A stretch of 64,000 bases of DNA from Toxorhynchites rutilus septentrionalis (GCF_029784135.1 NC_073745.1:242015946-242079945); one strand, 5' to 3'. Counted from the first letter of the stretch, positions 1 through 11,153 are shown. The notes: generated by a model not told the origin, from the sequence alone. Made by a program: numbers and translations.

Positions 1-14
1 AAACATCAAAAGAT

Positions 15-1488
15 TTTGACGTAGAACTACGTCTTTCATTAAGGGTGCCAAATCAGAAAACAGGTCACCTTTTCATGAAATAAAGTTAACGTTAATAACT
101 ATTTTGCCGCGAACGGATTTTGATGATTTACATACCACCCATCAGAAATTCCCTAAGCTTTGTATTTTATGCTATATATTACAATCTCCTGATGTGTAAA
201 CGATTTAAATTGATGAAAACTAGAAGCATTTCCATTTTCCCATACATGTGTTCTGCTCATTTGTGAGCTTCCCTACCCATGCAACTTATCGGCGATCAAC
301 GGAGGGGAATGATTTGAAGTCTCCGTGAACAAAGAAAAGAAGATGAAGAAGCAAATTATTATCGTGGTGCGAATTATGCAACCACGATAATAAATATATA
401 CAAAGAGGGAGGTAGCGGAAGAGGAATATTTGCGCTAGGGTATGAATAAAGGATCTTTGTAGAGGAAAATGTTTCAGACATTCGAAGCAGTTAACATCGC
501 TTGTTTTCTGTCATCATAAGGGTTTCGTTGATACCTTTGACATTGCATCAGTGCATCGAAATGACGCTATGGCGAAGTAGATGTTAAGGTTGTGCTCCAC
601 ATATTTATTTGAGGATTATCAAGCTAAACCGTGCTGGAATGTTGTGAGTTATATGGGTCCGTGTGCCAATCGCCAAACTGCCTTTAACAAGGATGGAGTT
701 TGAGTTAATCTTGATCATAATCAGATTAGCATACAGAATTTATTTCGTTCATTTAGTCACCAAAAAAGTAAATGTCGTTCTAGAATTTTGTATGTGATTC
801 GGTTTAGCTTGCCAGTGAGAGAGTGATGCAACTTTTTTCGAGGCCAGTAATATCAACAGGACCGTTTCTTTTGAGAGTGGCGCAAAATGATGAGAAGTGT
901 TGATAATCTCAGTCGCTTCAAGTCACCAATGTATGGCTATGTATGCATGCTATGTTGAACGCTTGTTTGGTGCTAGTTGGATTTCGTTGTATGAACGATG
1001 TCTAGAGGTGCGATTCCACTGAGACAATACTAAATAACATGTAGCATGATTTTTGTTACTTGAAAGTATTGCCATTGTTGTTGTTTCCATTCGGTGCCAA
1101 AGAAAGATTGATGTAGTTATAAGATGTGGAATAATGGTGCTGGTGCAACATATATATAATTGCCTGTAGCCGAGTGTATGTCAATTGGGAAAATAGAGGA
1201 ATAGCGTTCGAGGTAAATTATCAATGCATTGACATGAAACAAAATGCGACATGCGATCAGCTTGTGTATTGTTCTGCGAGGGTAAGAATGAATCATCAAT
1301 CAATCATCGTTAACTGATTCTACAGTAAAAAAAACATTTCAAGGCGACCAAGCCATTCTACTAAACAGTTATTTCTGAAATTTCGCAGCATTCTAAATTA
1401 TTATCCGAAGTTATTGACAAGTGAATTGAACAAAATAACAGCGTAGTTCTGCGTCAACAATGTGGTCGTGTCTTGGGCACAACCTCCT
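15..1488 (-). mobile_element. Palindrome-bounded repeat, family A, copy 1
   Basis: Read on the minus strand, it starts with GAGG plus a hairpin (1464-1484), then a palindrome-like GACGCAGAACTACGC (1441-1455), and ends with the 16-nt palindrome GACGTAGTTCTACGTC (18-33). Its interior aligns by eye with the copy at 49.4-50.2 kb, for example around 600-860, and the end next to 18-33 also matches 12.4 kb and 62.4 kb. No coding capacity is apparent. The family name is not known to me. A non-autonomous element is the likeliest reading; a solo LTR is possible because the end reads ...CGTCA, but no terminal target duplication is visible. Confidence 0.6.
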
Positions 1489-1629
1489 ATTTTTTAGTGT
1501 GACCTTTACCTTTACTGCGAGTCTAAACTTGAAATTGTATGATCGATATTACGCGAGATATTGATCACTAAAGCCAGCTATCGAGCTAATAATGGATAAT
1601 ATTTTCCCCAACCTAATATTAGCCTTATT

Positions 1630-1960
1630 CGGCTTCATTTTCAAGTGTCGCAGACGTCAAAATTCGAGTTTTTGAAAACCGAAAAATCACCCAAGAGGGT
1701 TGTATGAATTCATGGTTTTCAAAAAAAAAATTTTGATGCCAAATTTCTTGAAATTGCATGAAACGTCGGGATTTACTGTTATCTCGAAAAATTTCTTTAG
1801 TCAAAAATTTACTTTTGCTCTCTTTCATTTTTCCGTTCGATGAGTCGGTTTTTGATATTTTTTTTAGATAACAGCAATTCGCAACGTTTCATACAATTTT
1901 AAGACATTTGGCATGATTTTTTTTTTCGAGACACATTAACGGAAAGAACCTATGCACACA
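1630..1960. repeat. Foldback (hairpin) repeat, family C, copy 1
   Basis: The stretch around 1734-1795 (TTTTGATGCCAAATTTCTTG and on) returns as an imperfect reverse complement around 1865-1925 (CATTTGGCAT side), forming a long hairpin. A related repeat with the same flanking text (GTCGCAGACGT... then a gene-free AT-rich arm) lies at 38.4-39.0 kb. No transposase is present. It is probably a decayed foldback-type DNA element; the short ORFs inside it are by-products of low-complexity sequence. Confidence 0.5.
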
Positions 1961-2087
1961 AACTAGCGTTAGTAGAAACCATCCTCGGCAGAAAAAAATG
2001 CTTTTTCGTGTCCTAAAAGGTTAAGTGAGCAAATAAAATCATCTGTTTCAAAAACCCTAAAATATTTGTATGAATGGGAGCAGACAA

Positions 2088-2200
2088 GAGATCTCTATTG
2101 GGATTGCACCCAAAAAAATCCATCTGATGTCAACGGGAACCGAACCAAAGTCGACTGGAATGCAAGGCAGTCGACCACGCTATCCGTATAGGCACTGGTG
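2088..2200 (-). repeat. tRNA-derived SINE head or tRNA relic
   Basis: On the minus strand there is an A-box-like TAGCGTGGTCGA followed about 35 nt later by a B-box-like GGTTCGGTTCC, the internal RNA polymerase III promoter arrangement of tRNAs. An anticodon-arm-like stretch lies between them, but I cannot close a convincing acceptor stem, so a functional tRNA is unlikely. It reads best as the 5' head of a short interspersed element; the tail is not clearly delimited. Confidence 0.4.
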
Positions 2201-2217
2201 CTGTTGCATAAATGCGT

Positions 2218-2400
2218 GATAATATTAAGCCTCATTATAAAATGAGGTTAGAGAGCGTTTTCTGAGAGTAAGAAGGAGAGCAAAAACGTAAATCTATATC
2301 CTTTTCGGTCTGGGCCGTATATGTGGCAAAGTATGCGAAAAGTTTAGATGCGTATTTATTAGCAATGTGTCTCATGTTTCGCTTGCTCATATTGTTCTTA
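2218..2400 (+). repeat. Dispersed repeat D, copy 1
   Basis: Shares the block GTTTTCTGAGAGTAA, GGAGAGC and the later TGTGTCTC stretch with 12548-12700 and, inverted, with 20510-20665. All three copies have the same order of blocks, so this is a dispersed family and not chance. Its ends and class are unclear; no ORF. Confidence 0.45.
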
Positions 2401-2420
2401 TATTGCTATAGCCTATATAT

Positions 2421-2473
2421 TATGCAAATACTATGCCAGTATGGAAGAGTAGCACTGGCATAGTATTTGCATA
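2421..2473. other. Perfect 20-bp inverted repeat with 13-nt loop
   Basis: The arm TATGCAAATACTATGCCAGT (2421-2440) is followed by a 13-nt spacer and its exact reverse complement (2454-2473). Each arm contains the octamer ATGCAAAT, the classical POU-domain site, so the structure presents two octamers in inverted orientation. It could be a cruciform or hairpin, a paired POU site, or the end of a small element. The stem does not extend further, which makes a microRNA precursor unlikely. Confidence 0.6.
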
Positions 2474-2479
2474 GAGTAG

Positions 2480-3145
2480 AGTAGTTTTTTGTTATGTTTA
2501 AGCTCATTTAACATAATAAATCGGGATGCCAAAACATGTGTAAAAAATTAATTTTGGGTGTCGAGACTTCATAACCAAATCGGAATATATTTTTTTCCAT
2601 TTTTACTTCAAAGTGCAGTAAATGACTTTCAATTCAAGTACTTGAAATTTTTATTTCATGACCTGATTTCTTTCTGCGTCCAGATATTAAATGACTCAGG
2701 CTTTATCTCCATACCAATTCATGCTAGTAATGAAGTACGGGCATTTTTGTAGGCGAAACTTTCTAATGTCCACAACCAGTGTTATTCGAAACAACATTTT
2801 GCCCAAGAAATTGTAATCAAATCAACAAGTTGCGAACGAAATGCTACAAACTTTGCTTAAAGGTTCACTTGTGTCACATAACTTCCCTTTAAATTTAGCA
2901 TCCCGTGGTTCGTTGTAGAGTGAGTAAATTCATTATTCATTCGTGTAGTAATTTAATCTCAATTGCTCTCAATAAAAAGGCAAACTTTCGACGAGAATGA
3001 AAAAATATCGCTCGGAAATATCGGAGAGGACAAGAGAACACATACACACACTGTCTAAAACTCTCCCCCACTTGAGCGCTCTCGACTGAAGGATCGTTCT
3101 CATCCCTTAATTTAAAATTCATCAATGCCCAAATACGTTCGTATA
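2480..3145. other. Unassigned AT-rich sequence
   Basis: I see no gene, RNA or repeat boundary here. The open frames are short and lack codon bias or recognisable motifs. Confidence 0.5.
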
Positions 3146-3154
3146 GATTAAACT

Positions 3155-3640
3155 TCTGTATATATAAAATAATATAGAAGACATGAAAATTTCTGCGCTG
3201 CTTGGTTGTGAGGAGGGATCACAGGTCACGCCCACTCTCTGCTCGTTTGTTGTGTTGTTCTTTCACTATGTGTTATCATCTTCGCTTATATACTCTCTCG
3301 AGAGAGCGGAAGAGAGAGCACGCCGGCACCGCGCTGGTTCTCACGAAAGCTCTGGCTCAATCCGGGAAGTTCTCTCGTTCACTCGCTCACGGTCCGTTGT
3401 GATGCTGCATGCAAAATCCAAAATGAAAGGCCACCAAAGCTCCTTGGCTCATGAATGGTCGGTCGGTCGTCCGCCGTAGGGGATATGCGTTGCTGCGCGT
3501 GGAGGCCAGCGCAAACAAGTGGAAGAAAAAATAATCAAAACAAAAGATTTCAGCAGCATCCCCCGGTGAGGAGACTGAAAATAATTTGCTAGAGAGAGTG
3601 TGTTGGATAGCGCGCCAGAAATGGTGCTCCAGTCAGTCGT
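3155..3640 (+). promoter_or_regulatory. Candidate host promoter region
   Basis: A GC-richer, apparently single-copy block follows a TATA-like TATATATAAAATAA near 3160. It has several GAGA/CTCT clusters (about 3296-3325 and 3591-3602), which in dipterans are typical binding sites of GAGA factor, and an arthropod initiator-like TCAGTC at about 3635. The block sits just upstream of a possible first exon with a consensus splice donor. The combination is suggestive but no single element is decisive, and the 98-codon ORF across it is not convincing as protein. Confidence 0.35.
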
Positions 3641-3946
3641 GCTGATTTGATCGAATTAGACCAGGTGTTTCGGGTTGTGACCCATACTACGTGCACCGGG
3701 TTTCGCGTGATATGTTGCGATAACTCGCAGATCTTGGACCTGGGAGATTCGTTCGGTGTTGCTTGCGTGTGATCAGTGGCGACGGTTCTGTTGAAATACT
3801 ACAGGGTAGGTTGTGACCGTTGTTTTTAATTACGACCCACAAAAGCCCCTCAGTGCGGTTATCAATCAAGTGATAGAATTTTCACTGCAGTCTGAGTGCA
3901 TGGTGAAAATAGGTTACTGCGAGATGTGATTTTGTAGTGATCCTCA

Positions 3947-3989
3947 ATGAAAAAACGAAAAAATGGATATCAAATTAGAAAAACTGAAG
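3947..3989 (+). CDS. Candidate first coding exon (partial)
   Basis: Two overlapping starts precede a consensus donor AAG|GTATGT at 3989/3990. The ATG at 3963 has good context (AAAAATGG) and gives nine codons, MDIKLEKLK, ending in phase 0. The ATG at 3947 gives fourteen codons in another frame, ending in phase 1. The sequence from about 3637 to 3946 would be 5' UTR. I do not recognise the protein, and no downstream exon could be linked to it within the window; if real, the gene continues across a very long intron. Short exons of this size occur by chance, so confidence is low. Confidence 0.27.
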
Positions 3990-5108
3990 GTATGTTCTAA
4001 ATAATAATATGTGGAGATATAATAATCCTTATTTCAAATGAATCATTATAATTTATGAACATTGAGCAATTTTACCAAAATTTTATTTCACAGAAATAAT
4101 ATTGTACCACATTTTTTCTCTTCGGTTAGTAATAATGAGAACGGCATTAAATGGAACCACTATAAAAAAGAAAAAAAACACCATTCATACCTTGACGGTT
4201 CATTGCTGAGACGAACGAATCGAATCGAATAAAATATTTCGACTTATGAACAATCAAAATGTGATAAAAAAAAAGTACGCCGACGCGGGGTGAGGCAGAG
4301 AAATCGAAAAAGTACAAAATCATTTCATTTTCATTATTCAAGGCATTTAATTTGATTTTATCGCAGTTCGCGGCCACGGTTTTGAATCGCGGATCGAATT
4401 GTGTGTAGTCGCGCGCCTTCGCGGTGGATCTTCGGATAATCACGCACGCATACAATGGTGTACCCAACAGTATGCCAGATAGTAGAGTGTGGGGTCCGCA
4501 ACGTGAGCTCCGCCGAAAGGTGTTGAAATTAGAAAATGACACGAAGCCTTCGGTGGAGGTTTTTCTTTTCTGTTTCGTCATGTCCAATTTGGCCAGTCAT
4601 CCTGGACTGTGATGCTCTGTGATGGTCCAGATGGATGGCATGCGGAGTGACACCGGTTGCTTTCTGGGGATCATGGTGATCGTGGTGTTGTGGTTTTTTT
4701 TTTGTTTGTGATTTTGACCGGCGGCCCGTCAAAATATTTTAAATGCCAACGGCGGGGTTTTGTTGATTCTGGCTCTCTTGTTCTTGGGAATGTTGTGACG
4801 TTGGGGATTGTGCCGTGGAGCCGCGTTTTAAGTTATGTTGATGCATAATATCATGAAGGAAAAAGATTAATGCACGAATCGAATGGCATCGGGTTTGCCT
4901 TCCCGGATTGTTTCATTTGTTTCCCATGTTTTCTTTTGATGTTTCGTTATGTTATTGCAGATTAAGGATCTTCTTAGAATAAAAATAAATATTCAACTGT
5001 AACAGAGAGAAAAATCGGTACATTCGTTCTTCTTTGTTAACGGTAAAAGAATCTTACTTGGTTGGATCTTACTTCAAAATATGAATATTGTGTATGTGTC
5101 TGATACTG
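3990..5108. other. Intron-like sequence without recognised features
   Basis: Mixed-composition DNA, GC-richer at about 4370-4850. Open frames on both strands (longest about 146 codons, minus, ending at 4147) carry no domain or motif that I recognise and begin in low-complexity sequence. No repeat boundary found. Confidence 0.4.
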
Positions 5109-5111
5109 TTA

Positions 5112-5565
5112 CAGGGAAACTTCGATATAACGTACCCTCGTTATAACGTACCCTCGATATAACGTCACTCGATATGACGTACATTTTACCTCGATATAAC
5201 GTACACATTTCCAAAGTGTAAAGGAAAATTTTTTTCAATATTTTTTTTCTGATAGAACAATGAATTACCTGTATTGTGATGCTAAAACAAGTTTTATACT
5301 TTCAATAAATCCCGAAATACACCTGGTTTTGTGATTCCGGATTCTAAATGAATCAAGCTTTAATCAACAGTACGAAGGAAAACATCATGAGAAAGGCTGG
5401 CTTCGTCTTCTGATTGAAGTTAATCATTAACTTTACTAAAACAGCAACACAATAATGTGTTATAGACTACGTTTGTGAGTACTTTATTATGCTTCGATAT
5501 AACGTACAATTCGATACAACGTACAATTTTGAAAGTGAAATGTACGTTATATCGAAGATTACCTG
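5112..5565 (+). mobile_element. pogo-like MITE, copy 1 (subterminal CGATATAACGTAC repeats)
   Basis: Flanked by TA at 5110-5111 and 5566-5567. The inverted ends are CAGGGAAACTTCGATATAAC on the left and CAGGTAATCTTCGATATAAC read inward from the right. The left end carries about four degenerate repeats of CGATATAACGTAC and the right end two. TA duplication, CAG termini and repeated subterminal sites are typical of pogo/Tigger elements. No transposase is encoded, so it is non-autonomous. A second copy in the opposite orientation is at 39708-40123. Confidence 0.7.
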
Positions 5566-5567
5566 TA

Positions 5568-5815
5568 TAGCTAATAGAGGTCCCAAGTACCAAGTCAAAA
5601 TTGCCACTTTTAAACCGTGCAAACCACGTCTGACACGTTCGCTCAGTTGGCGCCTGGTTACTATAAACTTCCACCAAAATGCGATACATTTCCGCAGCTT
5701 TTTTCTCCATATTGAAGTAATGAAGTAATACTCCTCGCAAAAACACTCTCGTTGGTACGAAATTCGACATATTTGAAGTTGTATACGCTTCAACTTTTTG
5801 ACGTATACTGAAAAA
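5568..5815 (-). pseudogene. mariner transposase N-terminal relic
   Basis: On the minus strand a frame reads FNMEKKAAEMYRILVEVYSN and then ERTCQTWFARFKSGNFDL. This matches the N-terminal helix-turn-helix of mariner transposases (the HTH_48 type, also known from SETMAR), which bind the inverted terminal repeats. Only about 75 residues survive; reading stops where the pogo-like MITE begins at 5567. No catalytic D,D34D domain is present, so it is inactive. The MITE probably inserted into, or beside, this older copy. Confidence 0.7.
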
Positions 5816-5950
5816 GACGCGCAATGACAGTAGCTTTCCAACGAATGCCTGAAAATTTTATTCACTGGAATAATATTCAAGTTACGCCATCTGTAATAAA
5901 ACCGAAGGAACTTACCGGTGCACCTAATATTATATTATACATGTTATTAA

Positions 5951-7148
5951 CCTATTTTAGGCCAAGCGTTCGAAAAATCGAACAACAACTTTGATAATTT
6001 TTCATGTCTTTGCAAAGCTACTATATGGTAATGTTTTTGCATCAAAAGATAGCTTAATATATTAGCTACCACTTACCATCAAGTTCAGTTTTGTATAACT
6101 TTATTGGGCAATAAATTCGATTTAAAGAGTATGTTTGGAACGTGTTTTTAATTTCAACTAAAAAACCCAATAAAATACAAAATTATGTGAACTTTTCTAA
6201 TGTATTTATTTTATAAAAGAACATACATTGCAATATGGGGCAAAAATCGTTCGATTGAGCCTCATACATGAAAATTACAACCGGGAAAATTGAGTGTTCG
6301 AAAAATCGAACGTTGGCCGTAACGAACATTTTTTTCTGATGAATTAATACCAACACATCTAACCTCTGCAGCGCCTTTCGGTTCATTTACTTTGGAAGAC
6401 GGAAGTTTTTTCATTTGTTTTTGCATTCTCATTAGTGAATGTTTGCAAATATCAATAAATTCAGTAAATATTATTGAAAATCTGTATGATTTTTTGTCCG
6501 TAATAACCTTAGGTAATTCTGGCCCGTAGAATTTCGTGTGTAGAGGAGCTGGAGGGAATGATCAGTACATATAACAAGGATTTTGATGAGATTGCTGGTG
6601 TGAATATTCTTTCGCCGGACCGAATAATAACTACCCAATCCTCGATTCTATTGTTTTTTCACATCATTTTGGTACTTTGCAGGTATTGGAAAATGTTTTT
6701 TTCGGGAAATGGATACTTAGAAAGAAATAATTCTTAAGCATAATCTGTCCACGGCCAACAATAAAAACAACAGCATATGCTTGCCAGTAATAAGTTGAAA
6801 TTACATCAAATAAGAAATGTCACATCTCATCTTAGGTGGATTAACTTAGGTTTATACTTAGAGACCTCTATCCTCCTGTGCTTGTTCGTTCGTGAATATA
6901 AAATTGATGCATTTGTGAATACCGTATATTTGCTAATTGAACTGATTCTCAGTTCGCGGTATGTTTGTGCTTGCAAAAAAAAAATGCGGGTTTGGCCAAT
7001 GTTCGATTTTTCGAACAGTCATTTCCCATAAAATGGAAAATGGGAAAAAATAATTCTTGAACATTGGGGTTTCTTTACCATCAATAATCCAAATTACACC
7101 AATGGCTTTCGTCAAAAAAATAATTTTGACAGCTTGGTTGTTAATGGG
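5951..7148. mobile_element. TTAA-flanked element, piggyBac-like ends
   Basis: TTAA at 5947-5950 and 7149-7152 flank ends beginning CCTATT and (inward from the right) CCCATT. TTAA targeting with CC(C/T) ends is the piggyBac signature, although the inverted repeat is very short. The motif TTCGAAAAATCGAAC or a close version occurs near both ends and once inside (about 5969, 6297, 7002). No transposase frame survives. A non-autonomous piggyBac-like element is the best reading. Confidence 0.45.
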
Positions 7149-7261
7149 TTAATAAAATGTAAACCCTAGAAACTTTTGTTTGCGTTAATTGGCAATTGTG
7201 AGGCGTTTGGTCATTGATTGAGAACGATTTGTTTTGTTTTGTTTATACACTCAGTGTGTCA

Positions 7262-7392
7262 ATTAGGGCTTGATTGATTTTGAATCCGAAATAACAAAAC
7301 CAGTTGTATTTCGGGATTGGTTAAAAGTACATAAAATGATTTTTTATATAAAAATACGGATAATTTATTTTACTTCTGAGAAAAGTGTTGAT
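7262..7392 (+). repeat. Fragment of the pogo-like MITE interior
   Basis: The text around 7275-7375, including TTTCGGGATTGGTTAAAAGT, matches the interior of the copy at 39708-40123 (about 39918-40010). The CGATATAACGTAC ends are missing. It is followed directly by a repeat E copy, which may have truncated it. Confidence 0.55.
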
Positions 7393-7394
7393 GA

Positions 7395-8175
7395 ATTGAA
7401 ATCTGTCCAACATATGAAACTCAAATTTCTGCATAATTCGAGAACTAATCAAGCAAATCGAGTCAAATTTGGGATGTGAGGGTTTTTAGGTACAAGAAAC
7501 GTTTCTATGATGGTATGATACCCCTCCCTCCTCTGGAATGGAGAGGGGGTCCCATAAAAATATTACGCATATTTCAACCAAAAATATTCCAACCAAACAT
7601 GATAATAGAAAATTTTCGGAAAACTCTGAAGGAAAAAGGGAAAATTTTGTAAAATTTAATTCCCATATGTTCTCCAATTACATAGTGACAAGCGTTGTTA
7701 GTCCATTTGATGTTTGCGATAACGAAATTGATCTTTGTTCGAAAGTGGAAATGGGTTTTCAGGTAATGAAACGCGCTGCTATATCTCCTTCTATCTATAC
7801 CAAGAAAAATGTGTCGCCGAATGTGTTGTGTTGATAAGTGCAAAACTCCAGGAAGGAATTGTCCGATTTTGGGCTGTCTTTATTTTATCATTTATTCATG
7901 TAACGGAGAAACATGTTATTTGCAAGCGGTTGAAAAATATTGAACGAGAATTGTGTCTGAAAATAATCTGATATTATAATGATGAGTTTTGGTAGAAGTA
8001 CTAGGAATGTTATAGTAAAAGGTAAATTCAACGGGGTCGATTAAGAAGGTCAATCAATGAACAGTTCTGTGATTGGACCCATGAGCTTGCGCATAGTAAG
8101 AAAACGTGAATGTTTGAAGGTATTGGAAACAAAAAACAAATTTTTGGCGGGACTAAGTTTGCCGGGTCAGCTAGT
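7395..8175 (-). mobile_element. Repeat E copy 1 (CTAGCTGACCCGG family)
   Basis: Ends at 8175 with GTTTGCCGGGTCAGCTAG, the reverse complement of the family's conserved end. It holds about one tandem unit (ATTCGAGAACTAATCAAGCA; CCCTCCCTCCTCTGGAATGG) and then the shared 3' block with GAACAGTTCTGTGATTGG. Frames in it are short and repeated in other copies. It belongs to a non-autonomous family; similar GACCCGG-ended, GACA-tailed repeats are widespread in insects, but I cannot fix the class (Helentron-like or retroposon). Confidence 0.65.
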
Positions 8176-8214
8176 GTAATATAAAATGCGTGAAAATTGC
8201 AAAATAATGCAAAA

Positions 8215-8615
8215 AGTGCTCTGGGGGGAAGACGGTCCACTTTCGACGGGGTAAAAGCGCCATATGTCGTGATATTAAATGTTTTTCATATCAAATAAAA
8301 TACCATCTTTTTGCTCGGCTCTTTACACACAAATGCCCCAAAAGTGCATAAGGAAATCGTCGAATAATCGTCCTTATAGATTCCGATAATTTGGTAAATT
8401 TTTCACAAATATTCGCAAAACTCTGCACGTGGAATATTGATGGTTTTTTAGAAGTTCGTGTGTAGTTTATGAACAACCTTAAACATTTAGTACCTTAGAC
8501 AACACTGGTCCCTATTATTTTTACTAGACTAAACTGTTTGAAAATAGCATCGCTCCGTCTTACCCCGTCATGGTCCGTTTTGCCCCACGCGTGGTCCTTC
8601 TTACCGCCCGCCTGT
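8215..8615. repeat. Possible MITE with GGGGTAAAA inverted ends
   Basis: The left block AAGACGGTCCACTTTCGACG then GGGGTAAAAGCGCC is an imperfect reverse complement of the right block at about 8556-8610 (TTTTGCCCCACGCGTGGTCC). No coding content and no clear target duplication. Confidence 0.35.
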
Positions 8616-8982
8616 GAAATAAAAAGCATTTTTTTTATCATTTCAAAAATTAATAAAAAAACGCAAAAAAGTTATACAATCAACAGTTACACATTTTTTA
8701 GTGGTAGACTATTAGATACTCAATGATATGCAGTACAACAAATAGGGGAAATCCTGAAGGACGTTTAAATGAAAATTGGTTTTCTTAGGGGGACGGTCAT
8801 ATCCCGCCTTCCCCTACATCCTATTAAAAACAAAACGGATCAAAGTGAAATGTTTACTGTCGAAAGATACAGGTTTTCCGAACAATTTGCTGTCAAAAAA
8901 ATCAGATACGCCTCCTATGACCGCTGCTTTAAAACCAACAGTGATCCCGGATTCTAAATGTTTGCATGTGAAGCTTTATGTC

Positions 8983-9150
8983 AACGCGAATTAAACAACG
9001 TGCTGTTATCGAATTTTTGATTTTTTTAAATTTTTTTTGAGAAAGTGAGATTAATCGTCGCCTACAGGTTGTTCATTGCGATGACACTGTTGATAGGTCT
9101 ACTGTGTTTCAATGGGTAATGAAATTTCGTGATTACCAACCTCGAAACCT
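8983..9150 (+). pseudogene. mariner-type transposase N-terminal relic
   Basis: After conceptual correction of frame, residues such as RIKQRAVIEFL and later DDTVDRSTVFQWVMKFRD correspond to the Mos1-type helix-turn-helix seen at the start of mariner transposases. Homopolymer tracts (T runs at 9016-9040) interrupt the frame. No catalytic domain follows. About 50 residues remain. Confidence 0.5.
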
Positions 9151-9722
9151 CTTAATTGTTGCAAAAAACACGTAGCGAATGCCTAGTTTGATTCAAAATT
9201 ACCAGAATAATTGTATCAGAAGCGTAGTTACTTAGTTACTTATCAGCGTACCGTCGCACTTTCGTTGACCGTTCAATGATCACTAACTAGTTAAACCAAA
9301 TGCAACTTCACAATTTCTTTTGTTAGTATCAATAAAAGTGCTGAAAGTCCAGTGGAAAGGTTTGTTGCACAACTTGAGTGAGATTTTTAGATATATGCCA
9401 AGGATTTTTCGAAGTCTGTCGATTGCTAGGAATGTAGAAAACAGTGAAATTCTCCTCCGAATGAATAATTGTGAATTATTCAAATAATAGTATAGAAGGT
9501 GTAAGATGTTAGTGGTGGGAAGAGCATTCAGCTCTTACTCTATTTTTCCATGTTTGTTTATATTGCATTTGTTGGCCAGCCCAAAAACGAGAGAAAAATA
9601 GCCATTCCATGCCAAAAAGATACAGTGGTTCTCAGATTCTCGCGAAAAGTCGTAATTTTGTTCTTTATCGCAAAACATTGGACCCGTATTTTTTCGTGGT
9701 CCGAAAAAACAATTCTCATTTT

Positions 9723-11153
9723 TTTTGACGTAGGACTACGTCTTTGATTCCTATATAGGGGGTCACTCTACGAAAAATGTAACGTTTATTAAGAGTTTTC
9801 AAATGCATATTACGCAGAATCGTTCTTACGATATATGTTAAAATATATACCATTTGACGGCAAATTTATCCAGCATTTTTTTGCCCCAGACATCAACAGT
9901 GGAAATAATAAAACAAGTGAACAATTTAACAAATGAAAGGATATGTGTTGCGAGCGGATGCGAAGGTAAATCATGTATTATACATTCTTTCTTTCAACTT
10001 CGTTCCCATGAATGTTGTATGTAACACAAAATTGCGTGCTATAATTCGTATCTAACGTATCTAACCGTATCTAACAAATTACCAAGATGTTGAAGTAATC
10101 AGATGCAAGATTTCATGCATCACTCAAACTTCATGAAAGATTTCATCAAAGCAACGAGGAAAGTGTCACCCATGCATTGATCGTACATTAATTAGGAGGA
10201 AACAGCGATTATCATGGAAGACTTATTAGGATCGGCATTACATCGCATCACAAAAATGAAACGAAATGAAATATTAACCCTTTGCGGTCGTTTGTCTGCT
10301 CTAAGCCACCACAGCGAGGAATCATATTAAATACTTTATTCAACGATGTAATAGTGTATATTTTTTCTAAGCGAATTTTAATGTCTACTGAACTTTTTCA
10401 CGAATGTATACGGAGTTTTCATGAATAAGAGGTAACGGTACTCGGTAAAAACAAAATAGTATTAGCATGGATTTCACTTAAAAGAGGATTCCGACCGCAA
10501 AATGTTAATATTCTCATATTCATAATTCTCGATGACTCAATTCCTTCTATGATAGATTGAGCAGTAGAACCAATACGACTTGATTGGGATTGTCTGTAAA
10601 CGAACATTATTTCATCTAAAAAGCTACTGCGCCCGATGCCTAATAATAAGTATAAGACAATGGAAAGAAATCACAATACCATAGCTATCCATTCAAAATA
10701 GAGCAACTTCATGATTTCATGTGTATTTTACCTCAAAATATCACGAAATCGTGAGTATTTTTAACTTGTTTTTTCGTTTCTATCCCATAAATTTCATATT
10801 CAATGTAATCAACGACGATATAACTTTTTTTTTGGTTACCGATTCACATATACTTCATCGACCATTCCACCCTGTGATGTGTTCTACTGATATTCATCAA
10901 TCATTTTCAGTTAGACAGTTGAACTTCCTGCCAGAAGCTTATTCTCTTTCTTTGTTCGTTACAAACCGTTTGGAGGTTATGCGTATATACAACAAACGGC
11001 CGTTTTCAGGGTTACTATTTAGAGTTTCAAAATAGTTAAACTAACAGATTTCTCAATAATGAAAAGAATTACATTTAAAATAACCAAGTGTCCTGAACAA
11101 TCACAGTCCTACGTCAAACTTCCGTCCGTGCCCCTAGGCTCAGACCCTTCTAC
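9723..11153 (-). mobile_element. Palindrome-bounded repeat, family B, copy 1
   Basis: The left edge is the palindrome GACGTAGGACTACGTC (9727-9742) followed by TTTGATTCCTATATAGGGGG. The right edge is ACAGTCCTACGTC plus CCGTCCGTGCCCCTAGGCTC (about 11104-11140). The same two edges and much of the interior recur at 50198-52259. A small TTAA MITE sits inside at 10278-10504. No credible ORF is present. It shares the end palindrome, but not the interior, with family A. Confidence 0.6.
10278..10504. mobile_element. Small TTAA-flanked MITE (piggyBac-like)
   Basis: TTAA occurs at 10274-10277 and 10505-10508. The ends are CCCTTTGCGGTCG and, read inward from the right, CATTTTGCGGTCG, a 13-bp inverted repeat with two mismatches. 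It is 227 bp with no ORF. A diverged relative is at about 59990-60235. TTAA plus C-rich ends point to piggyBac mobilisation. Confidence 0.65.

Noticed and set aside
2088..2200. Functional tRNA gene
   Set aside because: A- and B-box-like motifs are present but no acceptor stem closes; a SINE head or relic fits better.
2421..2473. microRNA precursor
   Set aside because: The perfect stem is only 20 bp with no extension on either side, and there is no precursor-like flank.
4147..4587. 146-codon minus-strand ORF
   Set aside because: Starts and ends in low-complexity sequence, overlaps frames on the other strand, and shows no motif; it may be a chance frame in a GC-richer island.
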